A DNA stretch of 64,000 nt. Source: Protula sp. h YS-2021. Lineage: Eukaryota > Annelida > Polychaeta > Sabellida > Serpulidae. The stretch covers positions 17,214,720-17,278,719 of the forward strand of contig OX457032.1 in assembly GCA_949752745.1 (NCBI GenBank). Reading direction: 5' to 3'. Under the pieces are notes generated by a model. That model searched no databases, was not told the DNA's origin, and worked only from the letters and a program-made list of their open reading frames with translations. Of this stretch, positions 42,226-56,700 are shown piece by piece; positions within the stretch are counted from its first letter, which is position 1, and every line of letters begins with the position of its first letter. The position numbers and the translations under genes are program-made.

Positions 42226-45200
42226 CTAACAGTATTACAAGATCTGAATATTAGTCATAGTTGTGATCTTTACTCTTTGAATTTGTATTGTAATAAGCCT
42301 GATCCAAAAAATAACGTTATTCAAGCTAATGCGACTACGCATCTGTACAGTCGAAAAGGCATTATTTTGATTAATTAATTACGATGAATGTGGGGTTTAC
42401 TTAAACAAAAAATTTGCTTTGACAATTTTAGGATTGGCTGATCGCTCAATAATCATGCTAACATACTGCCAAAGGAATACTTTTGTCACATTTTTGTCAG
42501 TTCCGATCACTGAGTTGTTTTCTGGATACTTCCTGGCCCTATGTGTATGTTCTGTTCAAAAAGTACTTCAGTGGGAGATAATACCACCATTTATTAAAAA
42601 AAGTAGTATTGGGTTAAGATTATATGGCAAGAAAAAAAGAGCAGAAGTCTAAAGCTCAAATAGCCATTGAACACTTTGAATGGAAAATGTTCATTTAATG
42701 TCACCCAAGAAAACAACTTCTTCATTAATAATATTAAAAGTTAATAAGCACTTATTGCATATAATTATTTATAAAGCGTAATAACAGGAAGTCATAATAT
42801 GTAAAGTTAAGCCTTCCTCGATGACACGGTGACTTATCCTTGTGAAAGTGGCTGGCGAAACTTTATATGAGGTCATACCGGTGTTATAATCATTGTCATT
42901 CAAAAATCCGAATTCGCTAAACATGCATTGTGCTTTGCTCTATATTCTTGCACAAGTAGTAAACTAGTTTGCCACCTTTTACAAACAAATAATTTTAAGT
43001 TTTTTATTTATTCAATTTCTGGATGAATGGAACGCAATTAGTTATGTGACACTTACACGACATGTAAAAACAACCACTAAAATCTAAACATTGTATTCAT
43101 ATTTTTATATTTTTTGACACAAACCATCGCTATATATAACAGATTATATTTAGTTTGTTACGATTTATTACAACTTACGTAGTGATCTTCAAGTAAAGCC
43201 TCTAACTTGATTGCTTACCTATAAGAAATGATACTTCACACCTGGTTTATATTTCACAAATATCAGATTAGGGCTAAGATACAACAACATGAAAGTAGCC
43301 GGTCATTCGTACATAAAACTCAAATATCAAAATGGTATATAAAAAACTCGGAGTTGGACAGAACATTACTTCATGAGGTGCGGAATTGGGAGTTTCGACT
43401 GTTTTGAGTAGATTCGCTGGTGATATTATTGTGCATTTTTGAACAGCAGATTTTACAGCAAAGAGTAGAAATAATAAAGCCACTTTTGTCATAAAGGTAA
43501 GGTGGTAAAACTGCTGGACGAAAGTTCTCCCAAGATCAAAATCCACCCATGTGAAAACCAGACAATATCTTTTTTAAAAAATTGAAACATAAGGTCACAT
43601 TTTCTAATTTATAATCCTCGTGTTGTTTTTTTAGAAGCAAAATATACAATGGACAAAGATATAAAACATGCAAACATTGTAATTCAGTAATCTAAGTGCA
43701 AGATTGAGATTACCACCGATCAAGCAGTCTTCAAATTAACCATATCACGGTCAATTACAATTTCAAATGGAATCTCCGGCGATGATTTGATATTGAACCT
43801 TGCTAAAACCTATTGATTCAGATAAATATATGGAGAGTAGATGGTTTTATATAATCAAGCACAGCTTCGACCAATTAGCATTTAATTCTTGAGTGGGTGC
43901 AATTAACCACTTACCAATCATTTAATGGTTGGAAGGAGTTACAAATTTCATTTGAGAAAATTGCAGTTAAAATTATTATATAAATTATAAATTACATAAA
44001 AATAACAAAATATTGGGTCGCTTTTAAGTGGATAAATTTTGGTCTGGGGTTGCGTTTTATCCCGGAGGGATTTGTACAGCGGTTTATGATCATTCGGATT
44101 TTACCCTAGACCTGTTTGAAAAGTAGATCTGTTTAAATAGTGGACCCGTGATTGGAAAATGTTTAGTTGGTAAAAAGTCATTAAATGGGTGTTTGATGTC
44201 CAGTTGGAATTGGTAATTGTCGATTAGAAAATATCCAATTGGCAATATCCGATTGCAAAATGTAACGATATAAAACGTCCAGTGAGACTGTCCAGTGAGA
44301 CGCGTATTGAACAGATGAAATGGAAATTTTCTACTACGCGCTTAAACTTTGAACATTTGTCTAAAAAAATGTCACGCTGTTTAAAATTAAGTACACACAA
44401 TTTAAAACTCATCAGCGTAAATTTTTAAAATAATCGCGTGGGTAACGGCATGCTTTAAGTTAATATCCATCGTAATTAAGCCAAAATCTATTGAAACCAC
44501 CGCCTCTGTTCGACATATCTGAGTGAGATTTTTTCAGTTATATATAAAAAGCGCTATATTCCGCGTCCGGTTTTAGTTATTTAATAAAAACACTGCGTTT
44601 CTGTTGTATTGAACCTTCATGCTTACCAAAACTTAAGGGGTCAATTGTGCACACATCCATAGATTCAATGAAAGCAATCTTGTTTTCACATCCCCTTCCT
44701 GTATGCAACATTGTTATAGCCATACGCTGATTATAAATTGCCTCACCCAAAGCCACAAGTCATGGACCCGTCCGTCCATAAACGCTGAATAGTTGCGTCT
44801 TACCATTTATGAAGAATATTTTACAACGAAATGACCGAATAATTCAAACATAACCGGTAACTGATATAAAGCTGAGCCAAACAAATGCTCACAGACAGTA
44901 ACATGTAGAATTGTAACTTGAACCACTTTCATTTATTGTTCTCCTCCCCTCTTTTGTGTGTGCGTGTGTGTGTTGAGGGATGGGGTCTAACACACATTAT
45001 AATCTATATTAATTAAAACATATGTAATTTTTTTAATTTTTATTATGGAAGGAGGGAAGGACGATAATCCAGGCAAATGATTTCCATGCTGATATTTTGA
45101 CCGCTTGCAGTCTCATAAAAATCGCCCTATGCAAATGAAAATCATCGAACCGTGTAATCATATTTTTTAAATATCATTTATAATAGGATATTATCAATTG

Positions 45201-45618
45201 CGTTTATCCACATAAATACTGGCAATACAATAATGCATATCAATGAGAATAGGTAATTCATAAATCCGAAACTTTTGCCGAGTTAAATACCGCGACTCTT
45301 CTGGGCTATTTCCTTCAGAAACAGCCTAATTGTCTCTTATCTTTGATTAATAATTCAATAAAAGACTTTATCTAAATTTATGGTACTTATTCCTGTATTT
45401 CTATTATTAAAATATAACACAATTTTATACCTAATTTCTTCTAATAGTGTTTTCCAACATAAAGCTTTCTCTCAAGAATCCGTCTATGGTCTGGCATCCA
45501 AGTCTCGAAGGGGAGTGTATGGCAAATAGCAAAGCGACCTCATCCTCAGAGGAATCAGGGCATGATATAGTTGCAAACTGGTTATAAAGAAATGGCAAAC
45601 TACAAATTCAAAACGCAG
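42226..45618. other. AT-rich intergenic DNA
   Basis: No gene, RNA gene or element recognised. Short ORFs only. A small TG-rich patch lies near 44956. Confidence 0.5.
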
Positions 45619-45691
45619 GGATGACGGTTAGCTGAGTTGGTTAGAGCGTTCGTCTGGTAATCCCAAGGTCTCGAGTTCGATTACATCTCGA
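45619..45691 (+). mobile_element. tRNA-derived SINE head (tRNA-like)
   Basis: A box A-like GTTAGCTGAGTTGG (45627-45640) and a box B-like AGTTCGATTAC (about 45675) are spaced as in tRNA genes, with a possible GGT anticodon (Thr-like). The acceptor stem does not pair and the T stem is irregular, so a SINE or tRNA pseudogene is more likely than a working tRNA. The SINE body probably continues to about 45830. Confidence 0.55.
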
Positions 45692-45831
45692 GTTGGTAAA
45701 CAGGAGATTGACGTTCGTTCCAATTGCCTCAGCTAAGCGAATGCGGTGAGTTATACCACTTATCACGGAATTCAAAATTAACGCCCTCTGAGGCTTTCGG
45801 ACATCGCTTTAAAAACAAGAAGGGTATAGCT

Positions 45832-48800
45832 GAGTTTTTGTAAAGCATTGCCTAAAATGGGAAGAGATCTTTGGGCGCTGGCAGCAGGAAAATCAGTGGT
45901 CCTAATTTTTATGCTGCCAGATCAATGGATCTGTGTTTTGTGACAGCATTGTCCAAATACCTATTCTGCTGGGCTTATATTACGAGAAAATTTTTCAAAC
46001 GCTTTTAAACATATTTGCAATGGAAAGGGAGCGACAAATCCAGAGTTCTCACACAAACTAACAACAAACAAACAACAAGCGATATAAATCAAGTACAAAG
46101 CTAAATGCTGATTAGTTATTGGATACCAATCCTGTACTACGCCAAAATATGTGTTATAGTACCAAATACGAAAAAAGAATCGTTGCGACGCATATACCCA
46201 CTGCCACCCACAACATGGGTAGCGAAAAGTATTAAAACCATAAACACTGAGTACTGTTATAACATACTGAACCGTGATATTAGTCAGAGATCGCCTTCGC
46301 CATCTGGCCAAATCCTTTAAGCCCTACCATCAAAAAACTACTATAAATTTCCGTGTACGAAAACGACCACTACCAAGTGCTCTACCTCAAGCTAGAACAT
46401 ATTTGGGAGCAAAAGTGAGAAAAGTTAAAAAATATTAAAACTTTTAACTTTTAGTCTGGTTTGTTTACAAATGTAAATTAATGGGAAAAGCTCAGGAAGA
46501 TTACGCAATTATTACTAAAATTTACTTCTAACAATGTAATCAGATACCTATCATAGTTTAGCCCAAGAAACCTTAGTGATTATAATAACAACATAATACA
46601 ATGGGGAAAAAACTTTGATTCATTTTAATACAAAAATGAAGACAGAAAAAGTCGAAACTATTCAGACCGAAACACTAACTCTCGTTGCAATTAACATCTG
46701 CTTTAAAGCTACATATCAGACTATTTCGAAAAGGCTATTTTAAAATTCAGACAAACCAACCAACCTTTCTGTCCTCATTATCTGTCTAAATAAAAGTTTT
46801 TCCCCATATGACATAATAATAACAAACTTTTTCCTCTAAACAAGCCAGAAATAAATTTCGAAACAGGTAAAATTCCCATTTCTTTTATATATATGCATCG
46901 TGGTGGCAGAAATCTAGTAACACAGCTGATAGATCAACCTACTTCATCACCCTTCTATCATTTCTTCATGCTTATTCCCTAGCCTTTCATCACTTTACAG
47001 ACTAAAACTATGAGTTTTCTTTCTTTGCTAAATACATAGCACTTGTGACTTATCAAGAACACGTAATGATACACAGTTTTCACAGCCTTAAAAGAGATAT
47101 CTCAAACAACAGCGATTGATTACTATTCTTTAACTTCCTTGCATAATGGCAAGTTAAGACCACAATTTACCACACTCTATTGTTCGCATTGTTTGCCAGA
47201 GAAATAATTAATGATAGACTTTTTAACCAAATTAAATGTCTATAATTTATGCTCAACATAAAAGAAACTTCCACTTGGTGACATAATGTTTTATTTGTTG
47301 TCTACCTGCAGCTTACAATTTATCTACTGTCTGATACAAAGGGATGAGACAGAACGTACCAACGACAGAACTTACCCATACAAACGTATTCAGAACAGGA
47401 CGTTTCTGGGTCAAGGACAACCTACATGAATCAGTTTAATCTTGTTACAGAATTATAATTTTATTCAAAATTACATCAAATACTTCGATTATTTTTAACA
47501 GACAATTAGGTAAATCATTACTTTCTTGTTTCCATTTCAAATAGGATGAGATTGAGAGCTAATATTTTATGTTTTCTTTGTGTTTTAAAAAACAAAAAGA
47601 AAAGATCTTTTAAGCAGAACGTGTGCCTTATGAATCCGCGACAATTGATCTAACGGCAATTGTTCTAGCGACAGTTCTAGATAACAAATGACTTCTGATC
47701 AAAATGGGTCGAGAACAACAGCTGATCTAAATTTTCTCATCCTATTTTTATGCAGCCAAAGGATTACTGACCCAATAAACCATGAGAGGTAAGACAGCCG
47801 TGGCATAAAACGAAATTGATAAATATGCATTTTTGCCAAGCAAAAAATATGTACAGTTGTACTGTTTTGAGTAATTTTAAATAAATTCCGAAGCAGCAAA
47901 CAAAATCTTGGATTACCACACCCGTAACTCGGACAGCTCTTGGTATGAACATTATTTTTACCTTTGTGCAGAGCGATAAATTGTGTGAACTAGCTATTTG
48001 TGGATCACTATGGAATGAACTCCAGTGTAGTTAGCTTCAAATTCCTTTAAAATGTTACCTGAATTCTCAGTTGTTCTGCTTTGAAAGTCTTAAAAACAGA
48101 GCTCTAAAAATCTTATGTTGCGTTGACATTGAGCTGGTTTAAAAAAAGTAAAATGAGGATTTCTATCATTCTTTATCCAGTCGACAACTAATTGTAAAAA
48201 AATAACACTTCAAAAGTTTCAGAGTGAAAATAATTTACAAAATCAGGCACATTTTGACCTAGGAACGTTCTGTCACTTTTTTGTACTGTGTACGTTTTTT
48301 CCTTGGTATATTCTATTCGACACCCTTGCCGAAGCATCACGTTAATTTCTCGAAATTTAACAAGCATCTTTCTTTATTATACATTATTTCTAAGATCTCT
48401 GCGCCCAACATTTTCCTGTCTGTTCAAAATTGATTCGGAGCCTGTTGACAAAAATTAAGCCTCTGATTGTTGGCTTATCCAAAAATAATGTGAAAATGGC
48501 AGGTTGAGCTAAACAATAAGTGTGTGTACACTTACTAAAACTGGATAGATCATGGGGCTGAGTGCTTTGTATGGGATTCGAGCACGCGTGGAAGGCCTGT
48601 GAACGAACCGCGCAGCCATTATAACACAAACAAGCAAAATCGATTCAAAGATAGCGGAAGAAAGCCAAAAACTCGAGATTTTTCTCGAAAATTTTTCGTT
48701 GTATTGTCCTGCGACACGAGTGTCGTATAGCAACTTGCGCAATGCAAAGGAAAACGTTTTACGTCACAAAGCCATCGTCATAGGATCTCGGAGCCATGCC

Positions 48801-49261
48801 CATTGTTTTTCTGTGAAGTGGCTTTGTGACTTTTGTACGCGGTTAGAGCACACTGACGGTTTCTTATCATTTCTTTTTACGGGAGTGCAGTTCTCAATTG
48901 GTGCATGTTATAATCTCCGTTAACACTCGCGGATTTAATTAAAACTGCGAATTGGGATATGCTGGATGTCGTCAATGTATTTTCATTTCAAATTTTAGTT
49001 TATTTTTCTTTCTTTGATGGTAATATGTAATTCAATTTATATAATGTAAAAGTGCATCGGAGAGTACGCAGTGAAGCCTCTATCTTGGTGTTCACTGCAA
49101 GGTTGTCTTTTCAGTTAATCGGTTCATAGCCGTTGCCTATTTAACTTTTTTCATTCGTCATCTCGAAAAGCCAATCGCAGCCTACATCACATCGTATTTC
49201 CGGGTCTGAGAAAAAGGTCTGATTTTGCTGTAGAACAGGCAGTCAAAGTCGTTTTTACATA
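45832..49261. other. 5' flank of myotrophin; nothing recognised before the start codon
   Basis: AT-rich with short ORFs only. The promoter and 5' UTR of myotrophin should be in the last part, which is less AT-rich (about 48600-49261). Confidence 0.4.
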
Positions 49262-52200
49262 ATGTCAGAGGATTTGAGATGGGCTATACAGAATGGTGAT
49301 ATTGACGCTGTTAATGAGCATTTGAAAAAGGTAATTTACACGGATTAGATGTGTTTGTTCATGAATATATTCTCGTGACCTAATTAATATTCGGGGGGAC
49401 AGGTGCTTGCGTAATGGCCGATCACATGGTTTGACCTGACGTGTGACCGCCATATTCGAAGGATGGCATGTAATACAATGCTTTAGATATGTGTATAGTG
49501 TAAAAATTGGTGTCAGAAAGGTGATAGCTGTCGTGACAAGTTTCAACGAGGCATGCAGCTTCAAAATAAACCAAATTGTATTTTCAACGTTCGATGAGGT
49601 CAGCTGGGATAAAGTGCCATATTTGGCCAATGCACCTCTTTATGTACACGTCAGTATCTGAAAGCATTTATTATAGATTTTTATCTCCCAATTACCTGCC
49701 CAGAAATGTCGCAGCGATTAATTGCTTGTTGCTTTTCCAAATCAAAGTGTGCGAAATTATCCCGATGGAGATCGCTACCTCGCTACTAGTTATCCTATTC
49801 TTGCTCAAAGCACTCCATTTTCTCAAAGTATATGCTGTTTATATACAGGGTTCGCGCTGGGTCCTCAGGAAAGTGAGTCAAAAAAGGAAAGTGTGACTCA
49901 ATTTGGTCTAGAAAGACTCGGTGAGTTCCAACGCGAACCCTGATATATATATATATATATATGCTGTCTTTTTATATATATATACCTCAACACATATGGT
50001 TGATGTGGCAGTGTGTTGAGATGGTTGCAAATCGATCACTTTGTATAAGAATAAGAAATTAATTTTTTGCTCGCCTGGGCAGTCCCTGGATTTGGACTGA
50101 AAGTGATTAAAGAGTTTTTACTGCTTCAAACCCGATGTGTTCAGATTTGTACACTGAATGGGTTTTACTTATCCTGTTCAATTTTAGTCAATTTTCTATC
50201 TTCCTAAGACAGAATGGCTTGCTGACATAGGAAGACCGCAAGAGTCATCTAGGACTAGTTCAATTTCAATAAATTGGTTACTTGACCATTCGAACATTTA
50301 CATGTGATGCCCAGCGATATGAAATTAAACATGTTTTGTTAAAGCGCACATTTTTTGTACATAAAACGTTTTTCTTTGGACTCTTCTCTTTCTTAATGCA
50401 TTTAAGTCAAACAACTTTGGTAATTTTTAAGAAGGTTAGCATTTTTTTAGTTTTTGTTAAAATTTGGGAAAGTTTAGATGCATTTCATTTTCATATCGCA
50501 GTGACATTTACACATCGCTTCTCTCATAGTTGCACTAGAAAGTGAAATTTAAAAACTGTCAAAATAGCGTTGAGCCTTCGACTTGTTTCACAATAAACAT
50601 AAAAATGTTTGCTTGTTAATAACAACTTAAAACGTAAAATTTGTCAAGTAGGCTTTAAGTTTCACTTGGATGTTTTCATGTAATCGTCTTTTTTTGTGCT
50701 ACCACAATATTAACAAATCCCTCATTTCCATCGCACGGTACAGGTAAACTGCATTATCTTCACCATGCAGCCCAGACGTTAACTGCCATACACATACAAG
50801 AACCAAAAGCGTCCAACAGCATTTACAGTATTTAAAGTTATCTGCCAAAGGGCGAATTGCGAGGAATTGGAGAAAGGTCAGTCAGGTGTCTGTTCAGAAG
50901 TGTGATGTCCATTCTAGAATATGAATCAAACCTGTTGTAAAAATGAGTATTGGGAAATTTTGCAACAGATGTAGACTAAACGATTCGAAGCTGAAATATT
51001 AACAAAACCTGCTGACGAAAATATATTCATGAATAAGAAGAAGACTGAGTTGTAAAATGACAAAGCGGAAAAGTGGAGAAAAAGACTAAGGATATTGTTA
51101 AGCAAAAGAAATTGTAGGATTCTCAAACAATAAAACTGGTGGAGTTTGCTTTAAATAAATGATCTAAGAGGTGAATTCGTTTGATGAAAATGAAAGAAAA
51201 AGAATTGAAGAAAGAAGATATCTTAGTATTTTATGTGCAAGAACACTGATGACGTTTCAATTTCTTCATATTTTTCAGTGAGTAAGACGACAAGCAGCAA
51301 TGTCGAAGAAAAATTTAAAACCTGGCGATTTGGTTTTTGCCAAAGTGAAAGGCTTCCCACCCTGGCCAGCTAGAATAAACAAAGTAGACGAGGATGTTAA
51401 TGTGCCGAAGGGCAAATATCCGATTTTCTTTTATGGAACAAGAGAATTCTATTGTCTGCCGGCCAAAGACTTGTTTCCTTACAAAGAGTACAAAGACAAA
51501 TTCGGCAAACCTAACAAAAAGAAAGGATTTAATGAAGGCCTTGATGAAATAGAAAATAATAGGTGGGTGGAATGGCCCGATTCCGACAGCGAACACGACG
51601 TGGAAAGTGCCTCAGAAGAGCAGGCGACGGAGATGGCGGTTGAGGCGGCGGCCGGCAAAAAGTGCGAGGATCCGGTGACCGATTCTGGCTCAAGTAAGTC
51701 CGAAGATGAGGCAGAAAGCTCGAGCGATGAAGATATGAAAACGAAAATGAAGAAGAATACACCAAAAGCGAAGCGGAAGGGGCAGAAGCGGAAAAGGACT
51801 GACAATAGCCAGCAGGTGAAGCCTGTCAAGAAAACAAAGAAAGCTCATGAATGTTCAGACGACGAGAAAGAATTGCCAGAAAGGGAGCTTCAAAAGGAAG
51901 CGGAAGAGAGTGACGGCGGGAAGAGCAAGTCCGAGGCTTCCAATGAAAGTGAGACAGAAGTCCCTGCCCCAAAAGAAAGCGAGTCAAGTGGAGAGCATAA
52001 AGATGCTAAAGTGGAATTGCCTGGTGGCAAGAGTGCACGAAGAGAAATGAGTTCTAGCGATGACGAAGAAACAAAAGATATCATAAAGGAGCCGACCAAA
52101 GTGTCGACACCCCCGCAGGAAGAGAGTTCGAGCGAGGAAGAGGATATTAAACGCACAAAAACTAAAAAAGTTCCACCCAAATCGACTAAACTGAAAGGAA

Positions 52201-53741
52201 AAAGAAAAAGAATAGAAGCTAATGAACAAGTAAAGCCAGTGAAGAGAAAGAGGAAGGCAGGTGACGATGACGAGGGGGAACTTAGTGAAGAACCTGCGAC
52301 AAAGAAATCGTTGGAGGAGCCAGTGGGTGTCAAAGAGGAGAAGAGTTCGAATGCGATCGAGGAAAAACGTTCGCGGCCGGAGAAAAAAGAATCAGAAAAG
52401 AGAGAGGAAAGTAAGAGGGAGACCGAACGGGAAAAGAAAGAGGAGGAGAAAGAGAAGAAAAAATTAGCCAAACTTGAACAGAAACGTAAAGAGAAAGTTC
52501 ACATTGTTCAAATTGAAAACACAATAGGGTTGATGGACCAAGAAATAAAGAAGTCGCTTGCTATATCGCTCAACTCCGAACCAGATGTTGACAAGTGTGT
52601 TGCTGTATTAGAAGAGCTTGAAAAACTCCACTTAAATGCAATCTTGCTTAAAAAGAAACCAGGCTTGGATTTAGTCACGACAATAAAAAAATGCCGAAAG
52701 TTCAAAGGCAGTGAACGAGTTCGGAAAAAGGCCGATTTCATTTACAATCGATTTAAAGGTTTTTTCATGAGTGGAGATGACACAGTTAGTGATTTGATAG
52801 GCGAAAATCAGAAAGACAGCGTCGCACAATCGTCAGGTGATCTTGTGAATAAAGAAAATAAAGAGAACGTTTCCACTTTAAATAAGAGTCAAGGGGGGCG
52901 GAGCGATGATGATAAAGACACCGCAGCCCCAGAAATCTCCTCTATACCGGCTGCGGAAGTAGCTACAGCCGTTGTCCCTGACGGTGCCAATCATAGTGAG
53001 GTCGTGGATAGCACTAAAAATCACCCTGTAAATAGTCAAACTATTGAAGCTGTCCCGCCTAATGAGGCAGAGGACGGTGAGAAATGTGTGGAGATTTCCC
53101 CAAAGCCAGACGCAGGGTTAGATACAACATCAAAAACAAATGATGTTGAAACCACAGTGGATAATGCCATTCCCAGAACTGATTCGAGTGACACCACGGA
53201 TGCATTTAATGAAACAGTTACGGAACTGGATGCCAAGGAAAACAAAGGCTTGAGTGTTGCTGCCGAGCCGGATATTGCATCCCAGAGCGGCGTTGCCACG
53301 AGTGACGTGTCTGGAGACCACGACGATGACAGGAAATCGATGGATTTAGAGACGCGCCTGCAGAGCATGATAGCGTCACAGAAAGACGGACCATTGTTCC
53401 AAGACGATGACGAGGAGAAAAGTGACGTTAGGGCGCCGGAGCTCGATTCCAAGCTCGACGCGGAGCCACGTGACCTAGAGGCAAGAATCACCCAGATCAT
53501 CAAAGGTGTGGAGGAGGATAAACTCAAGTATTCGAAAGAGACGCCCGATGTGAAATCGCCACGGAAGCGCAGTAAAAAGACGTTCAAGACGAGGCCGTAT
53601 GAAGAGGGCTGCAGCGAGGAGGCGGCTATGGACGATGAGGAACTGCACAGCTTACTTGGCGTGTAGTGTGTGGGAAACATTGCTATGTGTGAACACGCTG
53701 TTATTTAATTTAAGAATATATCAGGCAAATAAGACTGCGCG

Positions 53742-53779
<38 letters not shown>

Positions 53780-56700
53780 AGTTGCTAGACAAGTCATTGC
53801 TCTCAGTGTTAGTCCGTTCCCAGAACAAAAACTGAAGATTAAGGACAGCTCACATTCTATGATTCTCTGTTTCATTTCGATTAATGCGCAGGAGCCCATT
53901 GCGGAAATAGCTTCACTATGTAGTGCCTAATCAGGGTTCGCGTTGACGGGGTTTTTGTCCACTTTTTGGGCATTTTTTTTACGAAATGATTCACTTTTCG
54001 GAACCCACCGAGTTTTTCTGGATCCAACTGAGTCACACTTTCCCTTTTTGACTCACTTTCCTGAGAACCCAGCGCGAACCCTGCTGATTTTTACCTTTTC
54101 TATAACACTGGATTCTTATTTGCTTCATATATTTATATATTAAATAATAGAATGTTTTTTTTTTTTTTGTAAAACATGGCAGGTAACTCCTCCTCCCTTA
54201 ACTCACAAAGTGGCGAGAGAATAGAGTCAAAGAATGCGAAAAAATGTGCTCTTCCCCTCACCTTACCATAGGTTAAAAGTTTCACATATGTCAATAGTTC
54301 ATGTTTTTAAAAATTGTCAGTTTTTAAGGGTTTGGCTGCGCAGTATTTCAGGCGCTGTTGGTAATAGTACTTCTTGTTTTTTTTTTTCTAATTGTAAAAT
54401 CGGTTATGCATTTACTCTGTGTTAATTTTTTTATTATAAAATGACGATACTTTCCGTGTTACTAAGGGTTTAAGTGGACAGGGTTGTGGACATTTGTGGT
54501 ACATGTGTGTAAAAGAAACAACAATTTTTCGACGGAAATTATGGAGTCGCTAAATCGAGGTATTGATCACTTGTTAGGTTATTTATTTATGTTACAGGCG
54601 GTGTTAAGAGCAACTGGTGTAAATGCCCACGATTTATTTACAAATTTATGTTGTATTTGTCGAAATAACTTTTTATTTTACAATAGACCATGGCCAATGC
54701 ACATTGCTTTCGTGGATGTATAATGCAAAGCAAAGTAAATTCCCGCGATTTTGTGTTTAGTGCAAATGGAACAGGAATTCTCTAGGTTCAGTACGGGCTG
54801 TTTAGAGGTTTGCGAACAGTAAGTTGTTCGAATCTTCTGTACTATGTTATTTTCGGTGTTAGAATATTTATTGTTGCCCTAGTTTGGCAGTTCTGATAAG
54901 CGGATATGTTCATAACAGACGTGTTCATTTTTTTTAGTTCGCGCGTTTTGATATCCAGCAAAGTTAAAATTGTTGATAGGAAAAGGAAGACGGCTTGAAT
55001 CACGCGCCAACTTGCAGCTGTTAAAACGTTTGAAGTGTTAAAATATGGAATTATTGTATTGTTATAAACGCTTACTGGCATACGTGGCACGAGGATGAGG
55101 GTTAAACAGTGTTGCCACATCATCCTTTTTCAAAAGGATTATCCTTTTTTTTTTTTGAAAATCTCAAAATCGTCCTTATTTTATCCTTAAATCCTATTTT
55201 TATCCTTTTTTCTCTACGAAAGTAAAAAATCACTTTTTGGTGCTTTTTTTCTACCTATTTATTTTTTTTGATTTGATTCTTTGATTTTAATTTTTTCAGT
55301 GCGAGCGCCGAAGGCGCTAGCCGAAAATTTTTTGCTTCACAATTTACAATTTCATCCTTTTTTGTCATCCTTTTTTCCCTGAAAATCATCCTTTGAAATC
55401 CTTTTTTATCCTTTTTTTCCTCCTCGAGCTGTGGCAACACTGGTTAATTTTAACAAAAAAATCTGGTACAGGAATTGCAATTGTGTGAGCTCGATTTCGT
55501 GGCTGCTTGACTGCATTGGCACACACATTAGGGGGGGGGGGGGAGGGAGTCGGTGACGCGCCGTACCACAAACATTCGGACACCAGGTAATTTGAAGCAG
55601 TACTTCACTTCAGTAGTCGAGGGCAAGTTCAGGCAAAGGTCAATGTAATGAACCCTCGCGGTGGTTAGCATTTAATGTTGTGATATTTAGTCAAGAACCA
55701 CAATTCGAAAGGATCATTCTCGGCTGAAATGTCGAGCGCCGTTGTGTAAACTGAATTTAGTGAATGTGACGGTACAGCAAAACCGCGTACAATTGACATT
55801 GTTTTATCGATCAAGGTCGTTATCTGAATAGTAAATTCCCAGATCTGTAATTTTTTTGTTCGTTTATGACAGAAACGCATGTGTCGTTGGATGTTGTAGG
55901 TGCATGTTATCAAAACACCAGATAAGTCATAATAAAGTAGATATATTCACTTATTTCGGGTGATCGTAAATATATATTATTGGCCAGTTACAAAAATAAT
56001 GACCCAAAGTGCAGGTCAGTACTGTAGTAGATGTTGACTTATTTTGAGTTAACATGAAATATTATTGACCAGTTGGAAAATCTTAAACTTGAGGTCAACA
56101 TTTGCTGGCATGCATAACAGACTTGTTGACAGGGGAATCGACCAATCAGATCTCGGCATTTGCCAGAATCCTGTAAAAATACTTCAGGTTGACTCAAAAT
56201 TTAATCAATATCTGCTAATTGTAGCGATCTTGAAATGTGTAGCCAAAGTGCAGTTTCTCTGATATGTTTGCTGTTTCACATGTGACGTTACATGTTACGT
56301 CTGTGTGCACAAAGATAAGGAAAAGCGATGTTGGAGGAGGGGAAAGAGACATTTTTTCTTATAACATTTCACATAGCAATGATGTGTTGAACGATTTTGT
56401 TTAAAAAAGGGGTGCGGATTTCGTGCTGTTTTGTGACAAGTTTACGATTTGATTCCCAACGATCGCACCTGGAGAGCATTTATGGATGGCCGTAACGGGT
56501 TTCAGCAGTCTGTGGCTGAAAACGTCAACACAAGTGCAAAACAAAATGTGCATTGGGCCTACATTTCCGAGAGCAAGTTGTAAGTACGAGGCGTACAAGT
56601 GTGCATAATGAGAGAAGGCTTTGAAGTTTCTGAAGGATGTCCAGTGCTGTTGGGTCATTGATACAGCGGCATCCGGACACGTGTGGCAGTTCACCATCAC

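Noticed and set aside
45619..45691. Working tRNA-Thr gene
   Set aside because: Boxes A and B are present, but acceptor and T stems do not pair properly; annotated as SINE-like.
51890..52471. Serine-rich minus-strand ORF of 193 residues
   Set aside because: Antisense shadow of the charged linker of the LEDGF-like gene.
56401..56700. 99-residue minus-strand ORF with several Cys and His
   Set aside because: No family recognised, no splice partner and no repeat structure; cannot be supported as a gene.
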